NCBI GenBank assembly: GCA_028282545.1
Contig: JANQHT010000068.1
Span: 24,914-88,913 of the forward strand
From: Spirochaetales bacterium
Lineage (GTDB): Bacteria > Spirochaetota > Spirochaetia > DSM-27196 > Alkalispirochaetaceae
Reading direction: 5' to 3'
DNA length: 64,000 bases
Position 1 is the stretch's first letter. Each line of letters starts with the position of its first letter. Shown in pieces: positions 9,310 through 17,455 of the stretch. The translations under genes and the position numbers were made by a program. A model generated the notes under the pieces. It was not told the origin of the DNA. It saw nothing but the letters and a program-made list of their open reading frames with translations, and did no database searches.

Positions 9310-9689
9310 GTGGTGCCCTTCGCATTTCGGAGCGGGACTACGGTTGGATGTTACGTCGTGAAAGACGACGCCTGCGGTTCCGTTACTCCGGGGCGCTGCC
9401 GGTGGATTTTGTATCGCTGCGTGAAGACCAATCGAGGTTACGAGATCCGCGTCAGGTGCGATTCCTTGGTTTTCCTGTATCCCGTACACCAGCAAAGCGA
9501 CCGATCGCGGTGCCATCGAATCACGCTCGCCACTGTCCGCTGATCGTACGCTCCGTTTCACGAGTGAAGAGCCAAGTTGGACATAATATATCGAGATTAT
9601 TAATATAAAATTACCATTTATCCGTCACCACGAGTGAGCGAGCGTTGTGGACCAATACGTGGCGTTTGTGGATAGGGTAGGAGTGGAAG
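9310..9689. other. Gene-free stretch of 380 bases with an AT-rich promoter-like end
   Basis: No intact gene is evident. The first part contains a short GH65-like relic (listed separately). From about 9570 the base composition drops sharply to AT-rich sequence containing a TTGGAC hexamer and TTAATATAAAA, a plausible promoter for the exported 572-residue protein that starts at 9690. I see no hairpin with a T-run ending the dehydrogenase operon. Confidence 0.5.
9376..9450 (+). pseudogene. Decayed fragment of a GH65-family gene
   Basis: Translated in one frame, this stretch reads CRWILYRCVKTNRGYEIR, which matches CCWIMSRCVKTERGYEIR of the second GH65 protein at 37.1 kb in 14 of 18 positions. At DNA level it aligns with about 37071-37146 at roughly three quarters identity with a one-base gap. 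No start, no catalytic region and no flanking GH65 sequence survive, so it is a relic and not a gene. It follows the dehydrogenase directly. Confidence 0.7.
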
Positions 9690-11408
9690 ATGAATCGAGA
9701 GAAGAACACCCTACGACGAATTGGGTTGACGACGGTGGTTACGTTTCTCTTGGCTACCTTACCGGTCGCAACGGTGAGTCCGAAAGAGGATGAGATTATC
9801 GAAGGAGTGACGTCGGTCCTCAAATCGCGAATCGAGGTCAACCTTCGGGTTCTTTTCGAACGAACGCTCGCGAATAACCAGCTGCTCGAGAAATACGCAC
9901 CAAACATCGCGTTCGCTGCAAAGTCGGAGGACCTGTTGTGGCTCTTGTCGGAACCGGATCTGTTCGAAACCGTGATCGCCGCCGACCTTGTGCACATCCA
10001 GAACGAGGCGTTCGAGTGGTTTCTGGAGTCGCTTTTCAGAGAAATACTCGTCATCAACGCCGTTAACGTGGACAATGTGAAGGATCCACCCTGGTTCACG
10101 GAAACGTTGTGGCTTCTCTTTGAGGATCTCCACGCTGAGTTCTCCGATAACGCCACCGATCCTACGTGGAACTTTAATGACAGTGACATCGAGTCGTTCG
10201 TCGATTCCGTTTTCGACCTCGTGGAGGGGGGAAGGCTCTCGAACTCTGCGGACAATCTCTCGGCTCCGGTGTCGTCGGGTCTGTACACGCTCTTGATTCT
10301 GGGATCAGTTACGAGCGAGACGTTCGGGAGCGGCGAATCGTCGTTCCCAATGGCAATTGATGCAATGGTCGAGACTCATAGGAGCTCACCGATTGATGCG
10401 ATAGAGCATCTGACCGATTTCTACGAGCACGTTTTTGACCCGATAGTGCAATCGGTCGGCCCGTTTCGCGAGGATTTGGCGCTGGTGCGGTCAATTGTGG
10501 AACCAACCGGCGACGCTACCCATAAGGCCGGCGAGGGTACCGGCGCGAACCGGCAGGCGATTCTCGACCGGATCGATTCGGTCGACGGCTATCTCGACAA
10601 GATCGAGAAGCGAGTCACCAATCGATTGGACGACATTTCGTCTCTGGTCGCAGATACCGAGAAGCTGCTACGTGCTTTTGATCTGGACCGCCTCGGGGAA
10701 ACAGTTGAGACGATCAGCACCCACCAACCGATAGAATCAGACGACCTGATTAACCTCGCCTACGTCTCGGTCTCATTGATCGAACTCGTGGAGTACGTCG
10801 GATCTGAAAATCTCGACGACCGTGATTTTCGCGCACTCGACGACGCTACACGGGTGATTCTTGTTGCCGTCCAAATCGTCGAAATCGCAAAGGCACATGA
10901 CGCGACAACCGCGGAAGAGGTCGCGGGAATCATCGAAAGCTATCTCCTGCCCCCGGTGAGCTACGAAAGCAAACGCCGTTCCGGGGTTCATGCGTTCGTG
11001 AGCGCCTACGCCGGCGTGGCGCTTACGCCGTTGGCTTTTCGCGACTACACGGCCGACACCTCGGATGACTGGTTTATGCCCTCTGTCCCGCTCGGTATCG
11101 AACTGTCCGTCGCGGGTACGCGCTACTACAAGAGAAACGAAACACGCGCTCGCAGATCGTTGTGGCCGATATCGTTCTTTGTCAGTCCTGTCGACTTCCT
11201 GGGACCGCTCGTCGCCCAGGTTCAGGACAATGACCGCGATTGGAGGTTTGAGGATGTTCTGCTGCCTAGTGCACACCTGACGGTCGCCGTTCCCGACCTC
11301 CCGTTGTCGGTGGGCGTGGCGTGGCGAGGGATTTTGGGCGGCGATGACGTGACCCACCATCTCGGAGTGGTGGCGTCCGTCGACGTGCCGCTGCTCCAAC
11401 TCTTTTAA
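9690..11408 (+). CDS. Large exported protein of unknown function, possible outer-membrane C-terminus
   Basis: 572 residues starting at an ATG with GGAG just upstream. A basic-hydrophobic leader (RRIGLTTVVTFLLATLPVAT) indicates export. The middle is mostly helical and acidic, with a likely coiled coil around RIDSVDGYLDKIEKRVTNRL. The last 140 residues look like amphipathic beta strands and end in VPLLQLF, a terminal aromatic as in outer-membrane barrel proteins. I recognise no family. The DUF1353 and hydrolase-like genes follow after 13 and 29 bases, so the three form one transcription unit. Base composition is less GC-rich than in the flanking housekeeping genes, which hints at transfer. Confidence 0.75.
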   Translation: MNREKNTLRRIGLTTVVTFLLATLPVATVSPKEDEIIEGVTSVLKSRIEVNLRVLFERTLANNQLLEKYAPNIAFAAKSEDLLWLLSEPDLFETVIAADLVHIQNEAFEWFLESLFREILVINAVNVDNVKDPPWFTETLWLLFEDLHAEFSDNATDPTWNFNDSDIESFVDSVFDLVEGGRLSNSADNLSAPVSSGLYTLLILGSVTSETFGSGESSFPMAIDAMVETHRSSPIDAIEHLTDFYEHVFDPIVQSVGPFREDLALVRSIVEPTGDATHKAGEGTGANRQAILDRIDSVDGYLDKIEKRVTNRLDDISSLVADTEKLLRAFDLDRLGETVETISTHQPIESDDLINLAYVSVSLIELVEYVGSENLDDRDFRALDDATRVILVAVQIVEIAKAHDATTAEEVAGIIESYLLPPVSYESKRRSGVHAFVSAYAGVALTPLAFRDYTADTSDDWFMPSVPLGIELSVAGTRYYKRNETRARRSLWPISFFVSPVDFLGPLVAQVQDNDRDWRFEDVLLPSAHLTVAVPDLPLSVGVAWRGILGGDDVTHHLGVVASVDVPLLQLF

Positions 11409-11421
11409 GGAGGCGAAAGCA

Positions 11422-11910
11422 ATGGGAAGCCAAGTTCAGTACGCGTGCTATACGGAGGTTGCGTCCACGGCAAAGTATCGCCTCCACTGCGACTATCGCT
11501 ACCGGACAGCGATCAAACACGAGAAAAGCGTTGGTTCACAATTCATCGATCTCGGCGCTGATGGTGTACTCGACATCAAGGCGGGGTTCCATTGGGACGG
11601 GCCGAGCGGTCCGCTTCCCGACTGGCAGCAGTACATGCGCGCGTCTCTTGTGCACGACGCGTTGTACGAGCTGTTTCGTATGGGAATACTCCCCGATGAC
11701 GACGAGTATCTGGACGCCGCCGACAAGCATTTTCGCGATATCTTGAAGGAGGACGGCGTTGAAGGTGGTGTGGCAGACCTCTTCTATCGAACAATCAAAT
11801 CCAAGCCTGTACGCCGCTACGCCCTCACGCGCGCCCCAATGAACCTGGAAACGGTCTACTACGCGGGCAACCCCGCGAAGTTCAATAAAATCGGTTGCGA
11901 ATGCCCCTAA
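11422..11910 (+). CDS. DUF1353-like protein
   Basis: 162 residues; AAGGAGG precedes the ATG. The central block GFHWDGPSGPLPDWQQYMRA and ASLVHDALYELFRMG fits the DUF1353 pattern (GxxWDGxS..., then xSLVHDALYxL), and the last third is helical with a second acidic/His patch (AADKHFRDIL). DUF1353 proteins are often phage-encoded or lie near lysis and tail genes; their activity is not established. Here no phage genes are near. The gene sits between a secreted unknown and a hydrolase-like gene in one operon. No signal peptide is seen. Confidence 0.7.
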   Translation: MGSQVQYACYTEVASTAKYRLHCDYRYRTAIKHEKSVGSQFIDLGADGVLDIKAGFHWDGPSGPLPDWQQYMRASLVHDALYELFRMGILPDDDEYLDAADKHFRDILKEDGVEGGVADLFYRTIKSKPVRRYALTRAPMNLETVYYAGNPAKFNKIGCECP

Positions 11911-11939
11911 CGGGAGTTGCCCAACCAAAGGGAGGTAGT

Positions 11940-12689
11940 ATGGGAAAGCAGGTGCGGATCGTCGCCTTGCACGGCATCGGAAACCACGAGACGGGGTTCT
12001 ACGAGGCGAAGCTCAAACGCATACAGGCGGCGCTCGATAGTGCGTCGGTTCACGTCACGGAGGCGTCGGGTGTGCTCTACGCACACCACGCGGCGACAAA
12101 CGCGAACGCGTACTGGGACGATATCGACCACGAAGATATCGCACTCAAAGAGATACGGAGGTTCCTGCTGGACAACGGCAGCGACGCCACGGTGTACGGG
12201 ACAAAACCGCACAAGGCGAACAGCAACTATAGGAAGATCCACGACCAGGTAAAAGGTCACCTGACGGACCAACTGGGGCAGATGGTAGACGGCGAACGGC
12301 TCGTCGTGTGGGCCTCCTCATTTGGTGGGCACCTCTTCTCCGATCTTCTCTGGGACGAGCAGAAGAAGAAAACCGCTTTGGATAGCGACCTCCGCGAACG
12401 GCTCGCTCTCCTTGTGACGACCGGATGCAACATTCCGCTCTTTGTCGCTGGACTCCAAGAACGAGAGCTCTTCGAACGGCCGAACGACACCTTCTCCTGG
12501 CTGAACATCTTCGACCGGGACGACATCCTCGGGTGGCCGCTTCGTCCGTTGGGCGGTGCGTACGCCGCCGATTGGATATCCGACGCGGTTATCAACGCCG
12601 GATTACCGGTGATAAGCCATCGGAACTATTGGACGCGAAGAAGGGTCGTGGAGAGGATCAAAGATACGATCGTTGCGGCCGTTTCGTAG
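11940..12689 (+). CDS. Alpha/beta-hydrolase-like protein
   Basis: 249 residues from the ATG at 11940, which has a perfect GGAGGT site. The N-terminus VRIVALHGIGNHETGFYEA is the first strand and oxyanion-type HG turn of alpha/beta hydrolases. LVVWASSFGGHLFSDLL fits a nucleophile elbow (Ser in a non-classical S-S-F-G-G context). An Asp-containing stretch (NIFDRDDILGW) and a late His (VISHRNYW) could complete a triad. This assignment is by pattern and the substrate is unknown. It is the third gene of the 9690-12689 unit. A decayed copy of its central region lies at 25.6-25.8 kb, so the gene has had at least two genomic locations. Confidence 0.65.
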   Translation: MGKQVRIVALHGIGNHETGFYEAKLKRIQAALDSASVHVTEASGVLYAHHAATNANAYWDDIDHEDIALKEIRRFLLDNGSDATVYGTKPHKANSNYRKIHDQVKGHLTDQLGQMVDGERLVVWASSFGGHLFSDLLWDEQKKKTALDSDLRERLALLVTTGCNIPLFVAGLQERELFERPNDTFSWLNIFDRDDILGWPLRPLGGAYAADWISDAVINAGLPVISHRNYWTRRRVVERIKDTIVAAVS

Positions 12690-12714
12690 AGCCCTACGAA
12701 ACAGGACCAGCCGA

Positions 12715-13017
12715 TCACGCCGGCACGGACCCTGCCAACGCCAACGCCAACGCGCCCGTCAGGAGGAAGAAGATCCACACGAACATCTTACGTAGCGCCT
12801 CCGAGATGCCCGACGTCAGCGCGATCGCTATTTCCACCACCCCGTAGCCGATGAAGCTGACGCCCGCCAAGAGTGCCATTGGGCTCCACGCGCCGGTGGA
12901 CGGGGGTCGCAACCCTTCAATCCACAGCGCGACGGTGAGAAGGACAAAGTTGACCGTAATCAGGTGAAAAAGAGCGTGAAAGACCTTCTTCGGAACGGCG
13001 GGACAATCGGACTCCAA
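12715..13017 (-). CDS. Small three-helix membrane protein, unknown function
   Basis: About 100 residues with three hydrophobic segments (FHLITVNFVLLTVALWI, MALLAGVSFIGYGVVEIAIA and MFVWIFFLLTGALALALAG). No family is recognised. The only long start available is TTG at 13017 without a clear ribosome site, since a stop lies 11 codons upstream and the first internal ATG would remove a helix. Confidence in the start is therefore low. It is transcribed toward the hydrolase-like gene and ends 25 bases from it. Confidence 0.55.
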   Translation of the reverse strand: MESDCPAVPKKVFHALFHLITVNFVLLTVALWIEGLRPPSTGAWSPMALLAGVSFIGYGVVEIAIALTSGISEALRKMFVWIFFLLTGALALALAGSVPA

Positions 13018-13107
13018 CGGGGGGATGTTTAAATACGAAAAGTAAGTTTAAAGATGAAGCCTACAAGATAACAGAATCCTTGTCGTTTGCGACGAAAGGC
13101 GGATTTA

Positions 13108-14169
13108 CTACCATTCGAGCGAGTAGATCGATGAATCGTAGTGGAACCGGCCGTACACGGAGAATCCTGCCACATTCCGAAACCCGGTGAAGTACGAGTC
13201 GTTGAAACTGATTCCTACTGCAAGGACGCGATTGGGTCGAAACTCGGCCGATGTTCCAACACGGGGTTCAGCCCATTCGTTGGCGGCGAATTGAAGGTGT
13301 GCATCAAAACGCTCGCTGACGAATCGGAAGTGCACCTCTTTGAAGTATGAAACGAGATCAAGTACGGGGGTGATCTCCAATCGCGCGTCTTCGTCTCCTA
13401 TGGTGGCCGTGGCCCCGCCGGCAACGTAATCCTCCGCGGTATGCGCATACTGGAGCAGCAGATCCAGCGCGTAGTCGTACTCTTCTACCATGCGAAACAA
13501 CAAAAGATTCGAACTGTAGAGGTCCGAGCGGCTGATCAACGAAAAAACGCGGGCGCGATCGAAATCGGCATGGACCATGTCGAGTCGAAGTCCGGAATCA
13601 AGAACGTCCGCCGCGATCGTGACCGGCGCCAGCACGGCGAGGTATCCCATGGCGTAGATAGCAGCGGTAGATCCCTCTTCCAAAGGCGCGTCTACCTCTT
13701 GGAACGGAATCTCGTTGACAACCCCGTAATGAAAACGGCCGATCTCGGTGTTAAGGCGAATCGCGGAGACAAGGCTGGTTCGCGCATATCCGCGCACGTA
13801 CTCTCCGAACTCCTCTGCAAACAGCAGGCCGTTCGCGTAACTGTAGAGAGACAACCACTCGATAGGCGTGAGTTGGTAGAAGAAATTGTAGTCGAATAGC
13901 CGGGTCGTAATCGGGTCTCCGTCAGTGATCTCCGGCCCAAGTCGGTACGAGTCGAGGGGCGACGCGAAGAGATATACGTCCAGTGCGTTCTCCACATCGG
14001 TGTAGCGGTCGGTAAACGCCCGAAAGGAATTGGTCGTGTCAATGTAGGCGTCGAATACCGCGTCCACATCGTCTATCGAGGCGACATCATGAGCGTGCAA
14101 ATCGGACGGAATCCACAGCGCCCCAGCGCAACAGAGCGCGATCGAGAGCCGACGCAGTTCATGATTCAT
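13108..14169 (-). CDS. Exported hypothetical protein, possibly outer membrane
   Basis: 353 residues. The leader LRRLSIALCCAGALWIP followed by DLHAHD indicates a signal peptide. The mature protein is rich in aromatic and acidic residues, alternates short polar and hydrophobic stretches, and ends with VYGRFHYDSSIYSLEW, an aromatic-terminated final strand like that of outer-membrane proteins. No family is recognised, and no neighbouring gene suggests a role. It diverges from the mazF-like remnant. Confidence 0.65.
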   Translation of the reverse strand: MNHELRRLSIALCCAGALWIPSDLHAHDVASIDDVDAVFDAYIDTTNSFRAFTDRYTDVENALDVYLFASPLDSYRLGPEITDGDPITTRLFDYNFFYQLTPIEWLSLYSYANGLLFAEEFGEYVRGYARTSLVSAIRLNTEIGRFHYGVVNEIPFQEVDAPLEEGSTAAIYAMGYLAVLAPVTIAADVLDSGLRLDMVHADFDRARVFSLISRSDLYSSNLLLFRMVEEYDYALDLLLQYAHTAEDYVAGGATATIGDEDARLEITPVLDLVSYFKEVHFRFVSERFDAHLQFAANEWAEPRVGTSAEFRPNRVLAVGISFNDSYFTGFRNVAGFSVYGRFHYDSSIYSLEW

Positions 14170-14198
14170 AAACTAGAATGATAGGTTGTTATGTTTTT

Positions 14199-14509
14199 GT
14201 GTCAAGCCACGGTTTCTACTGGGCGGACCGCGCCGAAGCCGCGAAATCCGTAAGACGAGACCATGCATCGTTGTTTCTCCTGACGAACTAAACGCGAATA
14301 TGGGCACATTCATAGTTGCACCAATGACAACCGGTGGGTACGCCTACCCATTCAGAATAGCGTGCAGCTTCCACGGCAAATCCGGCTACATTGTTTTGGA
14401 TCAACTTCGGACGGTGGACCGCAACCGTTTGGCAAAGAAGCTCGGCACGATGGATGCGTCTTCTTTGGCAGAATCGCTCGAAGTGCTGTAGGCGATGTTT
14501 GCGCCGTAG
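14199..14509 (+). pseudogene. Broken mazF/pemK-family toxin gene
   Basis: The core SREIRKTRPCIVVSPDELN, FIVAPMTTGGYAYPF and YIVLDQLRTVDRNRLAKKLG is a clear MazF/PemK mRNA-interferase sequence. The expected N-terminal strand (G-x-Y/V-Y-W-x-D) is found just upstream as HGFYWADRAEA, but in a different reading frame, so a frameshift separates it from the core. At the other end the reading frame stops with TAG at 14489, followed in frame by codons for AMFAP and a second stop. Relatives usually end VLQEMFA, so the TAG looks like a mutated CAG. With both ends damaged the product is probably non-functional. No MazE-like antitoxin gene is adjacent. Confidence 0.75.
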
Positions 14510-14703
14510 CTGCTTGCTTGGTTCCAGTTGAGCCATTTTCAAAGACCGGGAAATACGACGCCCTGTCAACGGCGGACGAAGATCACACAAGGGGGCTGGG
14601 GCCGACGGCATCCGTATTAGGTGCCGATAGGAGGATGCTGATTGGGTCTCGATTGCAGCCGGTGACCGTCAGTTACTAACATATGGCAAAACGGCAGTCG
14701 ACG

Positions 14704-14726
14704 ATGGTACTGATTCGTAGTACCAT
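14704..14726. promoter_or_regulatory. Inverted repeat upstream of hicAB (candidate operator)
   Basis: ATGGTACT and AGTACCAT form perfect 8-bp arms around a 7-base spacer, ending six bases before the hicA start. Autoregulated toxin-antitoxin operons usually carry such a site for the antitoxin DNA-binding domain, and this HicB has a ribbon-helix-helix-like C-terminus. Assignment by position and symmetry only. Confidence 0.55.
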
Positions 14727-14732
14727 TTTCGT

Positions 14733-14987
14733 GTGAACCGAAAACACGAGCAAACACTCGGATTGATCTTCCAGAATCCGCCTCAGGCAAACATCAATTG
14801 GGCCGACATCGAGAAATTGCTCGTTGCGCTGGGGGCCACAATCACCGAAGGCCGAGGTTCACGGGTCCGCATCAAACTCGGTGAGGTTCGTGCAGTGTTC
14901 TACCGACCGCATCCTCGAAAGGAAACGGACAAAGGCGCGGTGAGATCGATGCGCAGGTTCTTGGAGAGCGCGAGGGTAACACCATGA
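14733..14987 (+). CDS. hicA: HicA-family mRNA interferase toxin
   Basis: 84 residues. WADIEKLLVALGATITEGRG, then SRVRIKL and the conserved AVFYRPHPRKE with the catalytic-type His give a complete HicA double-stranded-RNA-binding-like fold. The C-terminus KGAVRSMRRFLESARV is typical. HicA toxins cleave mRNA when not bound by HicB. The start is a GTG at 14733 matching the family N-terminus (MNRKHEQTL); no strong ribosome site is present. The stop overlaps the hicB start by four bases, so the pair is translationally coupled, toxin first as is usual for hicAB. Confidence 0.93.
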   Translation: MNRKHEQTLGLIFQNPPQANINWADIEKLLVALGATITEGRGSRVRIKLGEVRAVFYRPHPRKETDKGAVRSMRRFLESARVTP

Positions 14988-15319
14988 TGACGTACAAGAG
15001 TTATGTTGGCGATGTCGAGTACGATGACGAAATGAAGCTGTTCCACGGGGAGGTGGTGAATACCCGAGACGTTATCACGTTCCAGGGATCGTCCGTGGAA
15101 GAGCTGGAACAGGCGTTTCGCGACTCAGTTGAAGATTACATTGCTTGGTGCGAAGAGGAAGGTGTATCGTCCGAGAAGCCGTATTCGGGACGATTCAACC
15201 TTCGCCTCTCGCCGGAGCTGCACCGAGAGGTCGCGATCGCAGCGAAGCGGCAGAACAGATCGATAAACGCGTTTGTTGAAAAGGCGATCGAGAATGAACT
15301 ACGGACCGTGAAGAGATAA
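14984..15319 (+). CDS. hicB: HicB-family antitoxin
   Basis: 111 residues. The N-terminal half (YKSYVGDVEYDDEMKLFHGE, then VVNTRDVITFQGSSVEELEQ) is the partial-RNase-H HicB fold. The C-terminal part (FNLRLSPELHREVAIAAKR, then SINAFVEKAIENEL) is an Arc/ribbon-helix-helix-type DNA-binding segment. It would neutralise HicA and repress the operon through the inverted repeat upstream. ATG codons at 14984 and 14987 are both possible starts. The gene looks intact, unlike the mazF remnant just upstream. Confidence 0.93.
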   Translation: MMTYKSYVGDVEYDDEMKLFHGEVVNTRDVITFQGSSVEELEQAFRDSVEDYIAWCEEEGVSSEKPYSGRFNLRLSPELHREVAIAAKRQNRSINAFVEKAIENELRTVKR

Positions 15320-15547
15320 AGACCGTAGACCGCACCACATCTCAATCGGATCACGGGTGAGATCCTCGGAAACTCACGTTCTCGATATTCGAAAAGCCGT
15401 CTAAATATGCCCGCTTGATTCAGCGCCTATGGACTCCCTGAGCAAGATGCACACGGACAATGGCGGCGGCCCCCTCGGGAGCGCCCAGGGAAACGACGCG
15501 ACCGGCGGCGTACAGTCTTAGGTCGTAACAGAAAAAGCTGAATCGGT

Positions 15548-15570
15548 GTCCGCGGGAGTACAACGCGGAC
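15548..15570 (-). terminator. Candidate terminator hairpin after the sugar-permease operon
   Basis: GTCCGCG and CGCGGAC form a perfect 7-bp stem with a 9-base loop, about 20 bases past the stop of the minus-strand permease. The run of five Ts in that orientation is about 12 bases further on, which is longer than ideal, so this is tentative. The rest of 15320-15588 holds nothing I can assign. Confidence 0.4.
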
Positions 15571-15588
15571 GGACCGTTTCCTTGTTGG

Positions 15589-16455
15589 TTATCCTTTGAT
15601 CGACCCGCCGGTCAATCCACTGACAAGATATCGCTGGCCGAATCCTGCGAACAATACAATGGGAATGTTCATCAGTACCGCCACCGCTCCAAGCTGGCCG
15701 TATAGAATTCCCTCGTCGGTACGCACTTGGGACGCAAGGACCGGTAAGGTCGGTGCCTCGAACATTGTCAAAGCGAGGGGAAGCGTGAGTTCGTTCCACG
15801 ACAGGATAAACGCGAAGATCGCCGTTGCGACCAATCCGGGCGCCGCCAGCGGAAGGATGACTCGAACAAACGCGCCCATCACCCCGCATCCGTCAATCAG
15901 CGCTGCATCCTCTAAGTTCTTGGGAAGGTCCTGAAAAAACCCCTCGAGCATCCAGGTCGTCATTGGGATGTTCAACGCAGTAAACGGAAGGATCAATCCA
16001 AGGAGGGTATCGTGCCACCCTACCACGTTGTACAGCATAAATAGCGGAACCACGAGGGCGATCGGTGGTACCATTCGAGTACCGAGAATGATGAAGTTAA
16101 TCGCCGTCGTTCCCCGTGGACGGAGGCGGCTCAAGGCGTACGCGCTGAGTGCCGACGCCGTTATTGCTCCCCCAACGCTCGCGGCCGTAACGACCATGGT
16201 GTTGTATAACAGTTTTACGAACGGGAAGGTGCGAAACTGGTACGCAAAGCGACCGGTGCCCCTACCCAATATGCTCAGGTAATTTTGAAATGTCGGAGTA
16301 AAGATGAACTTCGGTGGCCATGCCACAATATCTGCAGGCGATTTGAGGCTTGTCATCAGTATCCATACGAACGGAAGCGTCGAGGTAAGGAGAAGTATAA
16401 ATATCGTGACGGACGGAACGAGGCCGAGCCGTCTCTTTCTGGGAATGTAGTTCAC
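15589..16455 (-). CDS. Carbohydrate ABC transporter permease (MalG/UgpE type)
   Basis: About 288 residues from GTG at 16455, which overlaps the previous stop as GTGA and has GGGAG five bases upstream. Six transmembrane helices are visible, beginning VPSVTIFILLLTSTLPFVWI. The MSLK-like MTSLKSPADIV segment follows helix one, and the EAA loop reads NLEDAALIDGCGVMGAFVRV. The C-terminus LVSGLTGGSIKG is the classic CUT1 ending. With the permease upstream it forms the membrane channel of a sugar importer. The ATPase is not encoded here, as is usual when a shared MsmK-type ATPase is used. Confidence 0.92.
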   Translation of the reverse strand: MNYIPRKRRLGLVPSVTIFILLLTSTLPFVWILMTSLKSPADIVAWPPKFIFTPTFQNYLSILGRGTGRFAYQFRTFPFVKLLYNTMVVTAASVGGAITASALSAYALSRLRPRGTTAINFIILGTRMVPPIALVVPLFMLYNVVGWHDTLLGLILPFTALNIPMTTWMLEGFFQDLPKNLEDAALIDGCGVMGAFVRVILPLAAPGLVATAIFAFILSWNELTLPLALTMFEAPTLPVLASQVRTDEGILYGQLGAVAVLMNIPIVLFAGFGQRYLVSGLTGGSIKG

Positions 16456-17351
16456 AATGGCTCCCGTGAGGTCAATCGGATGTACAAGACACTGAGGACA
16501 ACAGTCAAGATTACGAGGAGCCACGATAAGGCCGATGCCATTCCCATGTCGTAGAAGAAGAACCCCTGTCGGTAGATTTCGATTCCTATGACGTTGGTGC
16601 GGTCCAGCGGGCCACCTCCCGTAAGCACCCATGGAATCGGGAAGTTTCTCAACGCAAACATAGTACGAAAGATAAGAGACACGAGAATGACCGGCCGGAG
16701 CAGGGGAACGGTTACCCGTATGAACGTCTGCCAGGGGCTTGCCCCGTCGACCTGAGCGGCGTCGAGTAGTTCCTCCGGTATCGCCTGGAGTCCCGCCAGA
16801 ATCATCAGTATCACAAACGGAGTCGACCGCCACACGTCGACGGCAACTATGGCTGCAAAGGCCCAATCGGCACCCAGCCACACTTGCGGGTCGATGCCCA
16901 GCAATCCCACCAAATAGTTGAGAACGCCCCGATCGGCATGCAAGATCATGCGCCAGCTCAAAGCGACGACAGCAGGAGATGCCATCATGGGAAGCAGGAT
17001 GGCCAGTCGGATGATGTTTCGCCATTTGAACTGTTGATTGAGTATCATGGCGATTCCGACTCCCAGAACCATCTCGAAAGCGACGGAGAAGAAAACAAAC
17101 CGGAGGGTAATCATCAATGAGCGAAGCACTTGCTCGCGCCGCAGCAGCACAAGATAGTTTCTGATGCCTACAAATAGTCGGCGGGGCTCCATGAGCGGCC
17201 AGTCGAAGAGCGAAATTACCAGGCTGTACATCAATGGTGCCAACAGCGCGATAAACAGGATGATCATAGACGGTAGAATCATTGAGTACGCGTACCGTTC
17301 TCGTGACACCTCAAGCCAGTGAACAAATCCGTTTGAGCCCTGAAATCTCAT
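16452..17351 (-). CDS. Carbohydrate ABC transporter permease (MalF/UgpA type)
   Basis: About 299 residues from the ATG at 17351 (GGTGGGAA upstream; a longer in-frame start at 17411 would overlap the promoter side of the binding-protein gene). Six helices, first AYSMILPSMIILFIALLAPL. The EAA loop reads LLDAAQVDGASPWQTFIRV, and GGPLDRTNVIGIEIY follows as in CUT1 permeases. It is coupled to the second permease by a four-base overlap and lies 104 bases after the binding-protein gene. Sugar specificity is not deducible. Confidence 0.92.
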   Translation of the reverse strand: MRFQGSNGFVHWLEVSRERYAYSMILPSMIILFIALLAPLMYSLVISLFDWPLMEPRRLFVGIRNYLVLLRREQVLRSLMITLRFVFFSVAFEMVLGVGIAMILNQQFKWRNIIRLAILLPMMASPAVVALSWRMILHADRGVLNYLVGLLGIDPQVWLGADWAFAAIVAVDVWRSTPFVILMILAGLQAIPEELLDAAQVDGASPWQTFIRVTVPLLRPVILVSLIFRTMFALRNFPIPWVLTGGGPLDRTNVIGIEIYRQGFFFYDMGMASALSWLLVILTVVLSVLYIRLTSREPL

Positions 17352-17455
17352 GTAGTTCCCACCACCATCGGACTTCGGTGTCGATCGCGTAGACCGTGCT
17401 CCAATCCCCATGCGGCGGGGATTGGAGCAATAATCATCGGCCGATATTCTACCAA

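Noticed and set aside
15429..15521. Thirty-codon open frame in the gap after hicB
   Set aside because: Gly/Ser/Asn-rich product without a ribosome site or family; indistinguishable from chance.
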